Assembly: GCA_015234425.1 (NCBI GenBank)
Contig: JADGNE010000043.1
Location: 103,347 to 167,346 of the forward strand
Length of the DNA: 64,000 nt
Direction: 5' to 3'
Origin: Devosia sp.
Lineage (GTDB): Bacteria > Pseudomonadota > Alphaproteobacteria > Rhizobiales > Devosiaceae
Part shown: positions 44,075-52,287 of the stretch, piece by piece
How positions within the stretch are numbered: position 1 is the first letter of the stretch
How the letters are laid out: every line of letters starts with the position of its first letter
Translations under genes and position numbers: made by a program
Notes under the pieces: model-generated
Database searches by the model: none
What the model was told of the DNA's origin: nothing
Seen by the model: the letters and a program-made list of their open reading frames with translations, nothing else

Positions 44075-45088
44075 TCAGTGGCTCAACTTGCGGGCCATTT
44101 CAAGTGCGTAATATGTAAGGATGCCATTCGCACCTGCGCGCTTGAAGGACCAGAGGCTTTCGAGCACTGCCGCATCACGATTGATTGCTCCAGCCGCGCC
44201 GGCCATCTCGATCATCGCGTACTCGCCGCTCACCTGGTAGGCATAGATCGGGATGTTGAAGGCGTCTTTGGCCCGACGGATGATGTCGAGATAGGGCAGG
44301 CCGGGCTTGATCATGACGCTGTCGGCACCCTCGGCGATATCCTGCTCGATCTCGCGCAGGGCTTCGTCGGTATTGGCGTAGTCCATCTGATAGGTGCGCT
44401 TGTCACCCTTGAGGCGGCTTCCAGAGCCGACGGCCTCGCGGAACGGGCCGTAAAAGCAGGATGCATATTTGGCCGAATAGGCCATGATCTGCACATGCTC
44501 AAAACCTTCGCCATCCAGGGCCTCGCGGATCGCGGCAACGCGGCCGTCCATCATGTCGGACGGGGCGATGATATCGGCGCCGGCGCGCGCCTGGACGAGC
44601 GCGGACTTCACCATTGCGGCGACGGTCTCGTCGTTGAGGATTTCGCCGTCGCGGACGAGGCCATCCTGGCCGTCGCTGGAATATTCATCGAGCGCCACGT
44701 CGGCGATGAGGCCGATATCGGGAACAGCACTCTTGATGGCGCTGAGAACGCGGCACATCAGATTGTCTGGGTTATAGGCCTCGGCGCCGTCTTCAGCGCG
44801 CAGATGGTCGGGGGTGTTCGGGAAAATGGCGAGGGCAGGGATGCCCGCGTCGCGAGCGGCCTTGGCGGCTTCAACCATGAGATCGATGGAGAGGCGCTCG
44901 ACGCCTGGCATGGTCTTGATCGCGGTCCGCTCATTGCTGCCCTCGATGACGAACAGCGGCCAGATCAGGTCCCGCGGCAGCAATTGGGTTTCGCGGACCA
45001 TGTCGCGGCTCCAGCCGGCCTGCCGTGTCCGGCGCAGTCGGCTGCCGGCGAGGAAGGACATGTCATGCTTTGGCCAATCAGTGCTCAT
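44075..45088 (-). CDS. hemB: Delta-aminolevulinic acid dehydratase HemB
   Basis: HemB joins two molecules of 5-aminolevulinate to porphobilinogen in haem synthesis. The 337-residue protein has the Schiff-base lysines in YSAKYASCFYGPFREA and SVMIKPGLPYL. The metal site reads DVALDEYSSDGQDG, without the three cysteines of zinc enzymes, so it is the magnesium-type HemB common in alphaproteobacteria. Start at ATG 45088; the frame is open to 45169. It is divergent from a small membrane-protein gene. Confidence 0.95.
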   Translation of the reverse strand: MSTDWPKHDMSFLAGSRLRRTRQAGWSRDMVRETQLLPRDLIWPLFVIEGSNERTAIKTMPGVERLSIDLMVEAAKAARDAGIPALAIFPNTPDHLRAEDGAEAYNPDNLMCRVLSAIKSAVPDIGLIADVALDEYSSDGQDGLVRDGEILNDETVAAMVKSALVQARAGADIIAPSDMMDGRVAAIREALDGEGFEHVQIMAYSAKYASCFYGPFREAVGSGSRLKGDKRTYQMDYANTDEALREIEQDIAEGADSVMIKPGLPYLDIIRRAKDAFNIPIYAYQVSGEYAMIEMAGAAGAINRDAAVLESLWSFKRAGANGILTYYALEMARKLSH

Positions 45089-45186
45089 TCTCAGGCGCTC
45101 CGTTTCTGTGGTCTTCCTATCAGTGCCGCGACGGCGGTCCAAGCCACCGCTTGTCGCAGGGGCCGGCAATCGCTATCAAGACGTCC

Positions 45187-45576
45187 ATGTTGTTCAAGGC
45201 GCCCCAACTCGGTCTCTATATCCGGATCGTCGCGATCCTCAGCCTCTTTCTGGGGCTGAACGATGCGGGCCGTCTGCTCGGGGTCAATCTGGGCTCGACC
45301 AGCCCTCTGGCCGTCATGGGCGAGTCTGCCTTTGTCTTCCTCGCTGTCTTTTCCCTCGCGCGCCTCTTTGCTGGCGTGGGCTTGTGGATCAAGGCGAGCT
45401 GGGGAGCCGTGCTCCTAATTGGAGCCACAGCAACCGAGCTCGCTCTTTATGTTGCGGGCAGCCCGGATATTCATATGAGCGCTGTCGGCTTTTCCGTCCG
45501 CGTCGTCCTTCTCGTCGCCATTCTTCTGATCTTTGGTCTCAGTATCCGGATCAGCCGCGCCCAGGCCGCTGACTGA
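45187..45576 (+). CDS. Conserved four-helix membrane protein, DUF6163-like
   Basis: A 129-residue protein with four predicted membrane segments (about 10-30, 43-66, 70-90 and 100-120). It resembles the small DUF6163 family that sits between hemB and ldtR in rhizobia, which is from memory. No catalytic motif is seen. The frame is open upstream to 45025, but ATG 45187 gives the membrane-first start. Function unknown. Confidence 0.7.
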   Translation: MLFKAPQLGLYIRIVAILSLFLGLNDAGRLLGVNLGSTSPLAVMGESAFVFLAVFSLARLFAGVGLWIKASWGAVLLIGATATELALYVAGSPDIHMSAVGFSVRVVLLVAILLIFGLSIRISRAQAAD

Positions 45577-45935
45577 GAAGACCTCGCCGGGCCCCGAATG
45601 CGGAGGCCTGCATTCTCCTAAAATGGCGTGCTCTGGTTTAACCGCTTTCGTCCGGCTGCAGGGCGCTGTCGCGCCCGCCGGTCGCCGTGACCTTACAGAC
45701 TTATCCACGGGCCGATCCCCAGCGCGCAATGCTCGGAAGTATAGGGGTGCCGCCCTTCACACCCTCGTAAGGTTACAATTTTATCAACCGGTGTAACGAT
45801 CCATAAAGCCAAATTCCCATTGGTTTCCAGTAAGATAGTTTTAAGCGTGCCGCTTAGGGTGATCTTAGTCCGTGGGCCGTAGTTTGGCCTCATGAGATGC
45901 GAAAAATCGCACGCAGAAAAAACAGTGAGGCACAA
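45577..45935. other. Regulatory stretch upstream of ldtR
   Basis: No gene is seen in these 359 bases. GTTACA at 45772-45777 and TGTAAC at 45792-45797 form an inverted repeat with a 14-base spacer, AT-rich in part, near a likely promoter. It could be a site for LdtR itself, since MarR-type regulators are often autoregulated. The repeat is seen; its function is inferred. Confidence 0.4.
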
Positions 45936-46445
45936 ATGGCAATCAAGTCGAACACCGCAGAGAACATCGTTCCAGAACGCAGCGAAGGTCTGAAGCCCCT
46001 TTACCTCGAAGCCGTCTCCCGCGTTGAGCGTCTTCATCGCCGTCTCCTCGACCTGATCAAGGACGAGTTCGACCGTATGGGCTGGGACGATATCAACCCC
46101 GTCCAGGCGCTGCTGATGTTCAACATCGGCGACAGCGAACTGACGGCTGGCGAGCTGCGCTCGCGCGGTTACTACCTCGGCTCGAATGTCTCGTACAATC
46201 TCAAGAAGCTGGTCGAAACCGGCTACATCTTCCAGGAGCGCTCGCGCACCGACCGTCGCTCGGTCCGTATCCGCCTGACGCCCAAGGGTGAAGAAGTGGC
46301 GGAAGTGATCGACGAGCTCTACGACCGTCACCTCAAGTCGATCGATAAGGTCGGCGGCCTGGGCGACGAAGAATTCGACAACCTCAACAAGTCGCTGGCG
46401 CGTCTCGAGCGCTTCTGGGTCGATCAGATCCTCTACAAGCTCTGA
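45936..46445 (+). CDS. ldtR: MarR-family regulator LdtR
   Basis: A 169-residue winged-helix MarR protein: the DNA-binding part is ELTAGELRSRGYYLGSNVSY (about 72-91), then VETGYIFQERSRTDRRSVRI for the wing. This sequence and its position before an L,D-transpeptidase gene match LdtR, studied in Liberibacter asiaticus and Sinorhizobium meliloti as a regulator of L,D-transpeptidase genes and stress tolerance. The ATG at 45936 has GTGAGG just upstream; the frame is open to 45897. Confidence 0.92.
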   Translation: MAIKSNTAENIVPERSEGLKPLYLEAVSRVERLHRRLLDLIKDEFDRMGWDDINPVQALLMFNIGDSELTAGELRSRGYYLGSNVSYNLKKLVETGYIFQERSRTDRRSVRIRLTPKGEEVAEVIDELYDRHLKSIDKVGGLGDEEFDNLNKSLARLERFWVDQILYKL

Positions 46446-46707
46446 TCTCCGGGTCACCGAAGAGCATTTCGGGCGGGTGGGGGCGCGTGTTGCCTCCGCG
46501 CCACACCTGCGCGTGAACGCTGGCCTTCTGGCCGGCGTTTTCTCATTTGTGCCTCAAATTGAGTGCAGCACCGTTACGTGGTTTGAAACCATTTCCCGTT
46601 TATGGATGGGTGTGCTGATGGTTCACAAGGCGTTGACAGACGTTGTGTGGCCGGTGCGGCAATGCTAACCGCGCCATCTGATGATGGGCGTTCTGCTGGG
46701 TGATTCA

Positions 46708-47970
46708 ATGCGGCTAAATCGACGTTCTCTTCTCCGTACTCTCGCTGTTGCAGGGGCTGGCGTTGCCATGCCGGCCATCGTCAGGGCGCAGGAAGGCGAG
46801 TCCGTATGGGACATGTTCGCAAGAAACCGCGTCCTGCGTGATGCGGATCAGGGTGGAAACACGGCTGCCGCAGAGGCGCTGATTTCGACCAATGAACCGA
46901 TCCTCAGCTTTGATACGGCCTATAATCTCCAGCTGGCCATTTCCCAGTATGAACCTTTTGTCGCCGCTGGCGGCTGGGAAGAGACGCCGCAGGAGGCCTA
47001 TGGCCTCAACCTCGGCAAGTCGACCCGCCATGTCGTGCAGCTCAAGCGCCGCCTGATTTCGTCTGGCGATATGCCGCTGGTCGACAATGTCAGCGAAGTT
47101 TTCGACGCAGCGACCGATCGTGGCGTCCGTGCTTTCCAGGCCCGCCACGGTCTTCGCGTCACCGGCCAAGTGGATGAGGCGACCTGGTATGCGCTCTCCG
47201 TTCCCGCAGGGACCCGCCTGCAGCAGCTTTATCTCAATTACACCCGCGTCCAGAACATGGCCGCCAAGCTCAACCCGCGCTATATCGTGGTCAACATCCC
47301 GGCCGCCACAATCGAAGCGGTGAACGATGGCATGGTCGAGCAGCGCCATACGGCCGTTGTCGGCCGCGTCGATCGGGCGACGCCGATCATGGCGTCCAAC
47401 ATCCACCAGATCAATTTCAACCCTTACTGGCACGTGCCCAAGTCGCTGGTCCGCCAGGACCTGACCAAGTACATGCAGGAAAACCCGAACTACCTCGCAG
47501 AGCAGAATATTTTCATCTACGACGGCAGCGGCAACAAGGTTGATCCCCAGACCATCAACTGGGCGAACATCACCGACGCTCAGGTGAACTACATGTATCG
47601 CCAGGAGCCCGGCGCCGCCAACTCGATGGGCCACTGCAAGATTAACTTCTACAATCCCTACGATTGCTATCTGCATGACACCCCGGGCAAGGAATTGTTC
47701 GGCGAGAACGCCCGCTTCCACTCTTCCGGCTGCGTGCGCGTGGAAGGCGTCAACCAGCTGGTCAACTGGCTGTTGCGCGACAATGGCGACTGGGACCAGA
47801 ATCGGGTCGACTCGACATTCGACGCGCTGCAGCGCCTCGATGTGCAGGTCACGGCAAAGGTGCCGATCCACACCACCTACATCACGGCCTGGGCGAACAA
47901 GCAGGGCACCGTCAGCTTCCGCGACGACGTCTACAAGTTCGACGAGCAGGGCAAAGTCTCGTTCAGCTGA
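46708..47970 (+). CDS. ldtP: L,D-transpeptidase (YkuD family)
   Basis: This enzyme cross-links peptidoglycan (3-3 links) or attaches proteins to it in the periplasm. The 420-residue product starts with a twin-arginine-like signal (LNRRSLLRTLAVAGAGVAMP). A peptidoglycan-binding segment (GVRAFQARHGLRVTGQVDE) lies at about 136-154. The YkuD domain (about 190-370) has the catalytic HSSGCVRVEG with His338 and Cys342. GGTGATTCA precedes the ATG at 46708, preferred over ATGs at 46681 and 46684 that lack a ribosome site. It follows ldtR and is probably its target; the symbol is taken from Liberibacter by position. Confidence 0.92.
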   Translation: MRLNRRSLLRTLAVAGAGVAMPAIVRAQEGESVWDMFARNRVLRDADQGGNTAAAEALISTNEPILSFDTAYNLQLAISQYEPFVAAGGWEETPQEAYGLNLGKSTRHVVQLKRRLISSGDMPLVDNVSEVFDAATDRGVRAFQARHGLRVTGQVDEATWYALSVPAGTRLQQLYLNYTRVQNMAAKLNPRYIVVNIPAATIEAVNDGMVEQRHTAVVGRVDRATPIMASNIHQINFNPYWHVPKSLVRQDLTKYMQENPNYLAEQNIFIYDGSGNKVDPQTINWANITDAQVNYMYRQEPGAANSMGHCKINFYNPYDCYLHDTPGKELFGENARFHSSGCVRVEGVNQLVNWLLRDNGDWDQNRVDSTFDALQRLDVQVTAKVPIHTTYITAWANKQGTVSFRDDVYKFDEQGKVSFS

Positions 47971-47975
47971 TCGTT

Positions 47976-48006
47976 TAAAAGCGCCCTCCTCACAGGAGGG
48001 CGTTTC
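47976..48006 (+). terminator. Rho-independent terminator after the L,D-transpeptidase gene
   Basis: CGCCCTCCT and AGGAGGGCG form a nine-base stem with a CAC loop, flanked by AAAA and TTTCC. It lies about ten bases after the stop; the T-run is short. Confidence 0.75.
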
Positions 48007-48057
48007 CGTATAGGCATAGGCAAGAATCTTGCTATCCTTGCCGCGCTTGGAGGTGAG

Positions 48058-48279
48058 ATGTCAGCGGGTGTTCTGTTCGAATTCGTTCAGATGGGCCAAG
48101 TGATGCGCGTCGCTGCCATCGACGAGGTCACGGGAACGGAAGTCATCGTCATCACGCCGCTCAACGCCACGCGCCTCCAGATGCAACGCGTCGCCATGGC
48201 CAAGCTCCGGCGCAAGCTCGATACGGCGGAAGCCGAAACACCCGCCCCCAAGTCGCCGAACTCGGGTCGCTACGCCTGA
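48058..48279 (+). CDS. Small conserved alphaproteobacterial protein
   Basis: A 73-residue protein with a strong ribosome site (GGAGGTGAG) before its ATG. Its core VLFEFVQMGQVMRVAAIDEV and TEVIVITPLNATRLQMQRVA looks conserved, and a polar Lys/Pro-rich tail follows. I recall similar small proteins of unnamed DUF type in rhizobia, but I give no function. Confidence 0.65.
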   Translation: MSAGVLFEFVQMGQVMRVAAIDEVTGTEVIVITPLNATRLQMQRVAMAKLRRKLDTAEAETPAPKSPNSGRYA

Positions 48280-48300
48280 CCGGCGCGCAGTCAGCGCCTT

Positions 48301-49104
48301 CTAGTCCTTCAGCATCCACTCATGCTCTGCCGCGTTGTGGAATTTCCACACACGCTTCGGCCCAGCCATGACGTTGAGATAATAGAGGTCGTAGCCTGCG
48401 GTAGTGGCGACAGGGTGGTACCCACGCGGGACCAGAACCACATCGCCATCCTCGATTGCCATGGCCTCATCGAGGCTGCGATCGTCTGTGTAGACCCGCT
48501 GGAAGCCAAAGCCCTGCGGCGGGTTCATCCGGTGATAATAGGTCTCTTCGAGAAAACTCTCGTGCGGAAGATTGTCCTCGTCGTGCTTGTGCGGTGGATA
48601 GGACGAGGTATTGCCCTGCGGCGTGATCACTTCCACGACGAGCAGGGCATGCGCCGAAGCGTCGTCCTCGGGCATGATGTTGTAGACGTGCCGTATATTG
48701 GCGCCCTTGCCACGGGTGATGCGCGGATGGGTCCCCGGCTGAATGACCTTTGCCGCATAATCGCCGCCGCCCGGAGCCGAGCAGATGGCGAGCTCGAGAT
48801 CGGTTGTCGCATCGACGGCCCAATGGCGACCCGCGGGCACATAGAGCGCCCAGGGCGCGCCCTCGAACGGGCTCATGCGCTCGCCCAGTTCGCCGAACTC
48901 CTCGCCATCGACCGCAAACTTGCCCTTGCCGCTGACAATGACGAGGCAGAGTTCGCGATCCTCGGAGGCCCCGCCGAACACTTCGCCTGGTGTCAGCCTG
49001 TGCAGGGCAAATCCCACATGGGTCCAGCCCGCCGAAGCGGGCGTGACATCATGGATCTTGCCGGTCCGCGTCGTCGGGCGAACGAGAAGAGGGGATCTGC
49101 TCAT
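48301..49104 (-). CDS. iolB: 5-deoxy-glucuronate isomerase IolB
   Basis: IolB isomerises 5-deoxyglucuronate to 2-deoxy-5-keto-gluconate in myo-inositol breakdown. The 267-residue cupin has the family N-terminus (SPLLVRPTTRTGKIHDVTP), the metal-site region SSYPPHKHDEDNLPHES and the end MAGPKRVWKFHNAAEHEWM. The ATG at 49104 is chosen because GGAGGAGACACCAA precedes it. It overlaps the end of a small membrane-protein gene by 56 bases and is the last gene of the inositol operon. Confidence 0.93.
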   Translation of the reverse strand: MSRSPLLVRPTTRTGKIHDVTPASAGWTHVGFALHRLTPGEVFGGASEDRELCLVIVSGKGKFAVDGEEFGELGERMSPFEGAPWALYVPAGRHWAVDATTDLELAICSAPGGGDYAAKVIQPGTHPRITRGKGANIRHVYNIMPEDDASAHALLVVEVITPQGNTSSYPPHKHDEDNLPHESFLEETYYHRMNPPQGFGFQRVYTDDRSLDEAMAIEDGDVVLVPRGYHPVATTAGYDLYYLNVMAGPKRVWKFHNAAEHEWMLKD

Positions 49105-49300
49105 TTGGTGTCTCCTCCTTGGGGAACCTGTAGAAGAAATTCCAGGCAACATAGGCCAGCGCCAGGCCGACCAGCACGGCCCAGAATTGATCGCCCGTGT
49201 AGAGCAGTTCCCAACCCAGCCAGAGGGTGAGGAAGACTGCCACAGCGACCCGGCGCCAGAGTGGCCGAAACCAGTTAACGTCGTTTTCCTTGAGCGCCAT
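49049..49300 (-). CDS. Small membrane protein, DUF3329-like
   Basis: An 83-residue protein with two hydrophobic segments (about 18-30 and 38-55) separated by a short loop, and a polar tail. FRPLWRRVAVAVFLTLWLGW resembles small DUF3329 proteins found near sugar genes in rhizobia, from memory. The last 18 codons overlap the start of iolB in another frame. It lies between iolE and iolB, so it is probably part of the operon. Function unknown. Confidence 0.6.
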   Translation of the reverse strand: MALKENDVNWFRPLWRRVAVAVFLTLWLGWELLYTGDQFWAVLVGLALAYVAWNFFYRFPKEETPNEQIPSSRSPDDADRQDP

Positions 49301-49359
49301 GCCGACCCCTCCCGCTTGATTCAGTTCGGCAAGGCTTTAGCACAGCCCATTCAAAAGAC

Positions 49360-50277
49360 TCAGTGTTTCGGAAAACCCTCGGTTTCCACGGTGTAACCAG
49401 CGTCAGTCATCACCCGCATCAGCTCGGCATGGCCGATCCGTGCCATCTCGAGCGGCGGGCTCTTGCCCGGATCCTGCTCTGCCTCTACCACGAACCAGCC
49501 TTCATAACCGTGATCGGCCAGGCGTTGCACGATGGCGCCAAAATCGAGAGATCCGTCGCCGGGAACGGTGAAGGCGCCAAGCGCCACGGCGTCGAGGAAA
49601 CTCTGCCGGTTGCGATCAAGCCCATCGACCACCTCGCGGCGGATGTCCTTGACGTGGACATGGTTGATCCGGGCGTAGTGCTTGTCGATGGCGCGCAACA
49701 CGTCGCCGCCGGCGAAGGCCAGATGGCCCGCGTCGAGCAGCAGCGGTATGCCGGCCCCGGAAGCGGCCATGAAGGCGTCGAGCTCGGGCTCAGTCTCGAC
49801 CACAGCGGCCATATGATGATGGTAGGAGAGGGGCATGCCCCTGTCTGCGCACCATTCGCCGAACTCGGTCACCTTGCGGGCATAGGCCTTCATCTCGTCG
49901 TCGGACAGGCGCGGCTTCTGCGCCAGCGGGATGTGCCGCTTGCCCTGGATCGAGCGGCCAACCTCGCCATAGACGATGCACGGTGCATCGACGGCCTTGA
50001 ACAGCTCGATCATCGGCGCGATGCGGTCCTTGTTGGCTGCAAGTTCTTCGTCAACCAGCGTGCCCGAGAACCATCCACCACAGAGGGTTACGTCGGCCGC
50101 CCTGAGGATGGGCAACATGACATTGGGGTCATCCGGAAAGCGACGACCCTTTTCCATGCCGGTGAACCCGGCCGAGCGCGACTGCCTGAGGCATTCCTCG
50201 AGGGAGACGTCGTCGCTGAGTTCGACGAGGTCGTCGTTCCACCAGGCGATTGGCGACATGCCAAGTTTGGCCTTCAT
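49360..50277 (-). CDS. iolE: myo-Inosose-2 dehydratase IolE
   Basis: IolE dehydrates 2-keto-myo-inositol to 3D-trihydroxy-cyclohexane-1,2-dione. The 305-residue TIM-barrel protein starts KAKLGMSPIAWWNDDL, the family hallmark, and shows the metal-ligand pattern in LSYHHHMAAVVETEPELD, LLLDAGHLAFAGGD and HVKDIRREV. It lies 135 bases downstream of iolD, with a CCGTCACC-GGTGACGG hairpin in the gap. Confidence 0.94.
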   Translation of the reverse strand: MKAKLGMSPIAWWNDDLVELSDDVSLEECLRQSRSAGFTGMEKGRRFPDDPNVMLPILRAADVTLCGGWFSGTLVDEELAANKDRIAPMIELFKAVDAPCIVYGEVGRSIQGKRHIPLAQKPRLSDDEMKAYARKVTEFGEWCADRGMPLSYHHHMAAVVETEPELDAFMAASGAGIPLLLDAGHLAFAGGDVLRAIDKHYARINHVHVKDIRREVVDGLDRNRQSFLDAVALGAFTVPGDGSLDFGAIVQRLADHGYEGWFVVEAEQDPGKSPPLEMARIGHAELMRVMTDAGYTVETEGFPKH

Positions 50278-50412
50278 TCAGCTCGTCTCCCTGCGCGCTT
50301 CGGCGCTCAACGTCGTTCTGCCACAGACCGGAATTCGTCGTCGGCAATCTGGAATTTTTCCGTCACCACCCTGACAAACCGGATGGTGACGGCACGGATA
50401 GGCGGGGGGTCA

Positions 50413-52260
50413 CTATCCGATTTGCTGGGCCCTCAGGGCTCTGACATAGGCCGCGCGCGCCGCATTGACGCTAGGCCGGTCGCTGACCTCAGGAACTGCG
50501 ACATCCCACCAATGACCACCGGCGTCGGTGGTGATCAGGGGATCGGTGTCGATGACAAAGACATGGACGCCTGCGGCGCCTTCGGTTTCACGCAGGGCGG
50601 TCTCTAGCTCAGATAATGAGCCGACCTTTTTCGCCTTTGCGCCCATGGCCGCGGCGTGCGCCGCAAAGTCCACGTTGGGCAGTTCCATGTGGTAGGTGTC
50701 GCGGAAGAGATTGTTGAAGTTGGCGCCGCCGGTGGCCATCTGCAGGCGGTTGATGCAGCCGAAGCCAGCATTGTCGAGCACGACGATGGTCATGCGTATG
50801 CCCATCATTACGGCGCTTACGATTTCCGAGTTCATCATCAGATAGGAGCCGTCACCGACCATGACGACGACGTCATCATCGGGCCGCGCCATGGCGACGC
50901 CGAGCCCGCCGGCGATCTCATAGCCCATGGTCGAGAACCCATAGTCGAGGTGATAGGAGCCCGGGCCCTCAGCGCGCCAGAGCTTGTGCAATTCACCCGG
51001 CAAGCCGCCCGACGCGCAGACCAGCGTTGCCCTGGTCCGACCGCGTTGCACCGCGCCAATGACCTGACCGTCGGACGGCAGCTCGGCATTGCTCGCGGCG
51101 CGGGCGTCGTCGGCGTCGCGCAACCAATTGTCTTTTTCGTCCAGTGCCTTGTCGGTCCAATCGGAATCGGTTTGCCAACCCATCAGCGCTGCATCGAGCG
51201 CCGCGAGACCCACCCTTGCGTCGGATACGAGCGGCAGGGCGTTGTGCTTGTGGGCGTCGAAGGGCTGGACGTTGAGGCCAATCACCTTGACGTCCGGATT
51301 CTTGAACAGGGCCCAGGAGCCGGTTGTGAAATCCTGCAGACGGGTGCCGACCGCGAGGACGAGATCGGCCTCCTCGGCCATGGCGTTGGAGGCCGAAGTG
51401 CCGGTCACGCCGACCGAGCCGAGATTGAGCTTGTGGCCGTGGGGCAGGGCGCTTTTGCCCGCCTGGGTCTCCATGACAGGAACCCCATGTGTCTCCGCGA
51501 AAGCGGCCAACGCGTCGGAGGCTTCGGAATAGAGGACCCCGCCGCCGGCGATGATCACCGGCTTCTTGGACAGTTTTAGCGCGGCAGCCGCCATGGCGAA
51601 CTCTTCGGCGTCCGGCATGATGCGGCGCTGGGTCCAGATTTTCTCGGCGAAGAAACTTTCTGGATAATCATAAGCTTCCGCCTGTACGTCCTGGCAGAGG
51701 CTTAGTGTCACCGGGCCGCATTCTGCGGGGTCGGTGAGCACCTGCATGGCGCGACGCAGCGCCGGGATGATCTGCTCCGGCCGGGTGATGCGGTCGAAAT
51801 AGCGGCTCACCGGACGAAAGGCATCATTGGCCGAAGCCGTGCCGTCGCCCCAGGCTTCCACCTGCTGCAGCACCGGGTCGGGCAGGCGGTTGGCAAACAC
51901 ATCGCCGGGAAGAAAGAGCACAGGGATGCGGTTGACATGGGCGAGCCCGGTGGCCGTGACCATGTTAAGGGCACCCGGGCCGATCGAGCTGGTGGCCGCC
52001 ATGAAGCGACGGCGGAAATTGGCCTTGGCGTAGCCGATGGCGGCGTGGGCCATGCTCTGCTCGTTCTGGCCTCGATAGGTCGGCAGCGTGTCCTTGACGG
52101 CGTGCAGGGCCTCGCCGAGGCTGGCAACATTACCGTGGCCGAAAATGGCCCAGACGCCGCCGAAAATAGGCACGGTCTCGCCATCAATGACTGTTTTCTG
52201 CGCGGTCAGGAAGCGCGCGACGGCCTGGGCCATGGTCAGGCGAACGGTGTTTTGGCTCAT
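50413..52260 (-). CDS. iolD: 3D-trihydroxycyclohexane-1,2-dione hydrolase IolD
   Basis: IolD is a thiamine diphosphate enzyme that opens the trione ring to 5-deoxyglucuronate. The 615-residue protein has the acetohydroxyacid-synthase-like fold: a substrate part with GPGALNMVTATGLAHVNRIPV in shortened form, and the ThDP motif GDGSYLMMNSEIVSAVMMG toward the C-terminus, followed by LDNAGFGCINRLQ. The ATG at 52260 follows GAGGATATCGGC; the frame is open to 52281. It comes 27 bases after iolC. Confidence 0.94.
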   Translation of the reverse strand: MSQNTVRLTMAQAVARFLTAQKTVIDGETVPIFGGVWAIFGHGNVASLGEALHAVKDTLPTYRGQNEQSMAHAAIGYAKANFRRRFMAATSSIGPGALNMVTATGLAHVNRIPVLFLPGDVFANRLPDPVLQQVEAWGDGTASANDAFRPVSRYFDRITRPEQIIPALRRAMQVLTDPAECGPVTLSLCQDVQAEAYDYPESFFAEKIWTQRRIMPDAEEFAMAAAALKLSKKPVIIAGGGVLYSEASDALAAFAETHGVPVMETQAGKSALPHGHKLNLGSVGVTGTSASNAMAEEADLVLAVGTRLQDFTTGSWALFKNPDVKVIGLNVQPFDAHKHNALPLVSDARVGLAALDAALMGWQTDSDWTDKALDEKDNWLRDADDARAASNAELPSDGQVIGAVQRGRTRATLVCASGGLPGELHKLWRAEGPGSYHLDYGFSTMGYEIAGGLGVAMARPDDDVVVMVGDGSYLMMNSEIVSAVMMGIRMTIVVLDNAGFGCINRLQMATGGANFNNLFRDTYHMELPNVDFAAHAAAMGAKAKKVGSLSELETALRETEGAAGVHVFVIDTDPLITTDAGGHWWDVAVPEVSDRPSVNAARAAYVRALRAQQIG

Positions 52261-52287
52261 GCCGATATCCTCAACTCCCAAAGGCGC

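Noticed and set aside
46633-46638. TTGACA as a -35 box for the L,D-transpeptidase gene
   Set aside because: No acceptable -10 element is found at 16-18 bases, so a promoter is not claimed.
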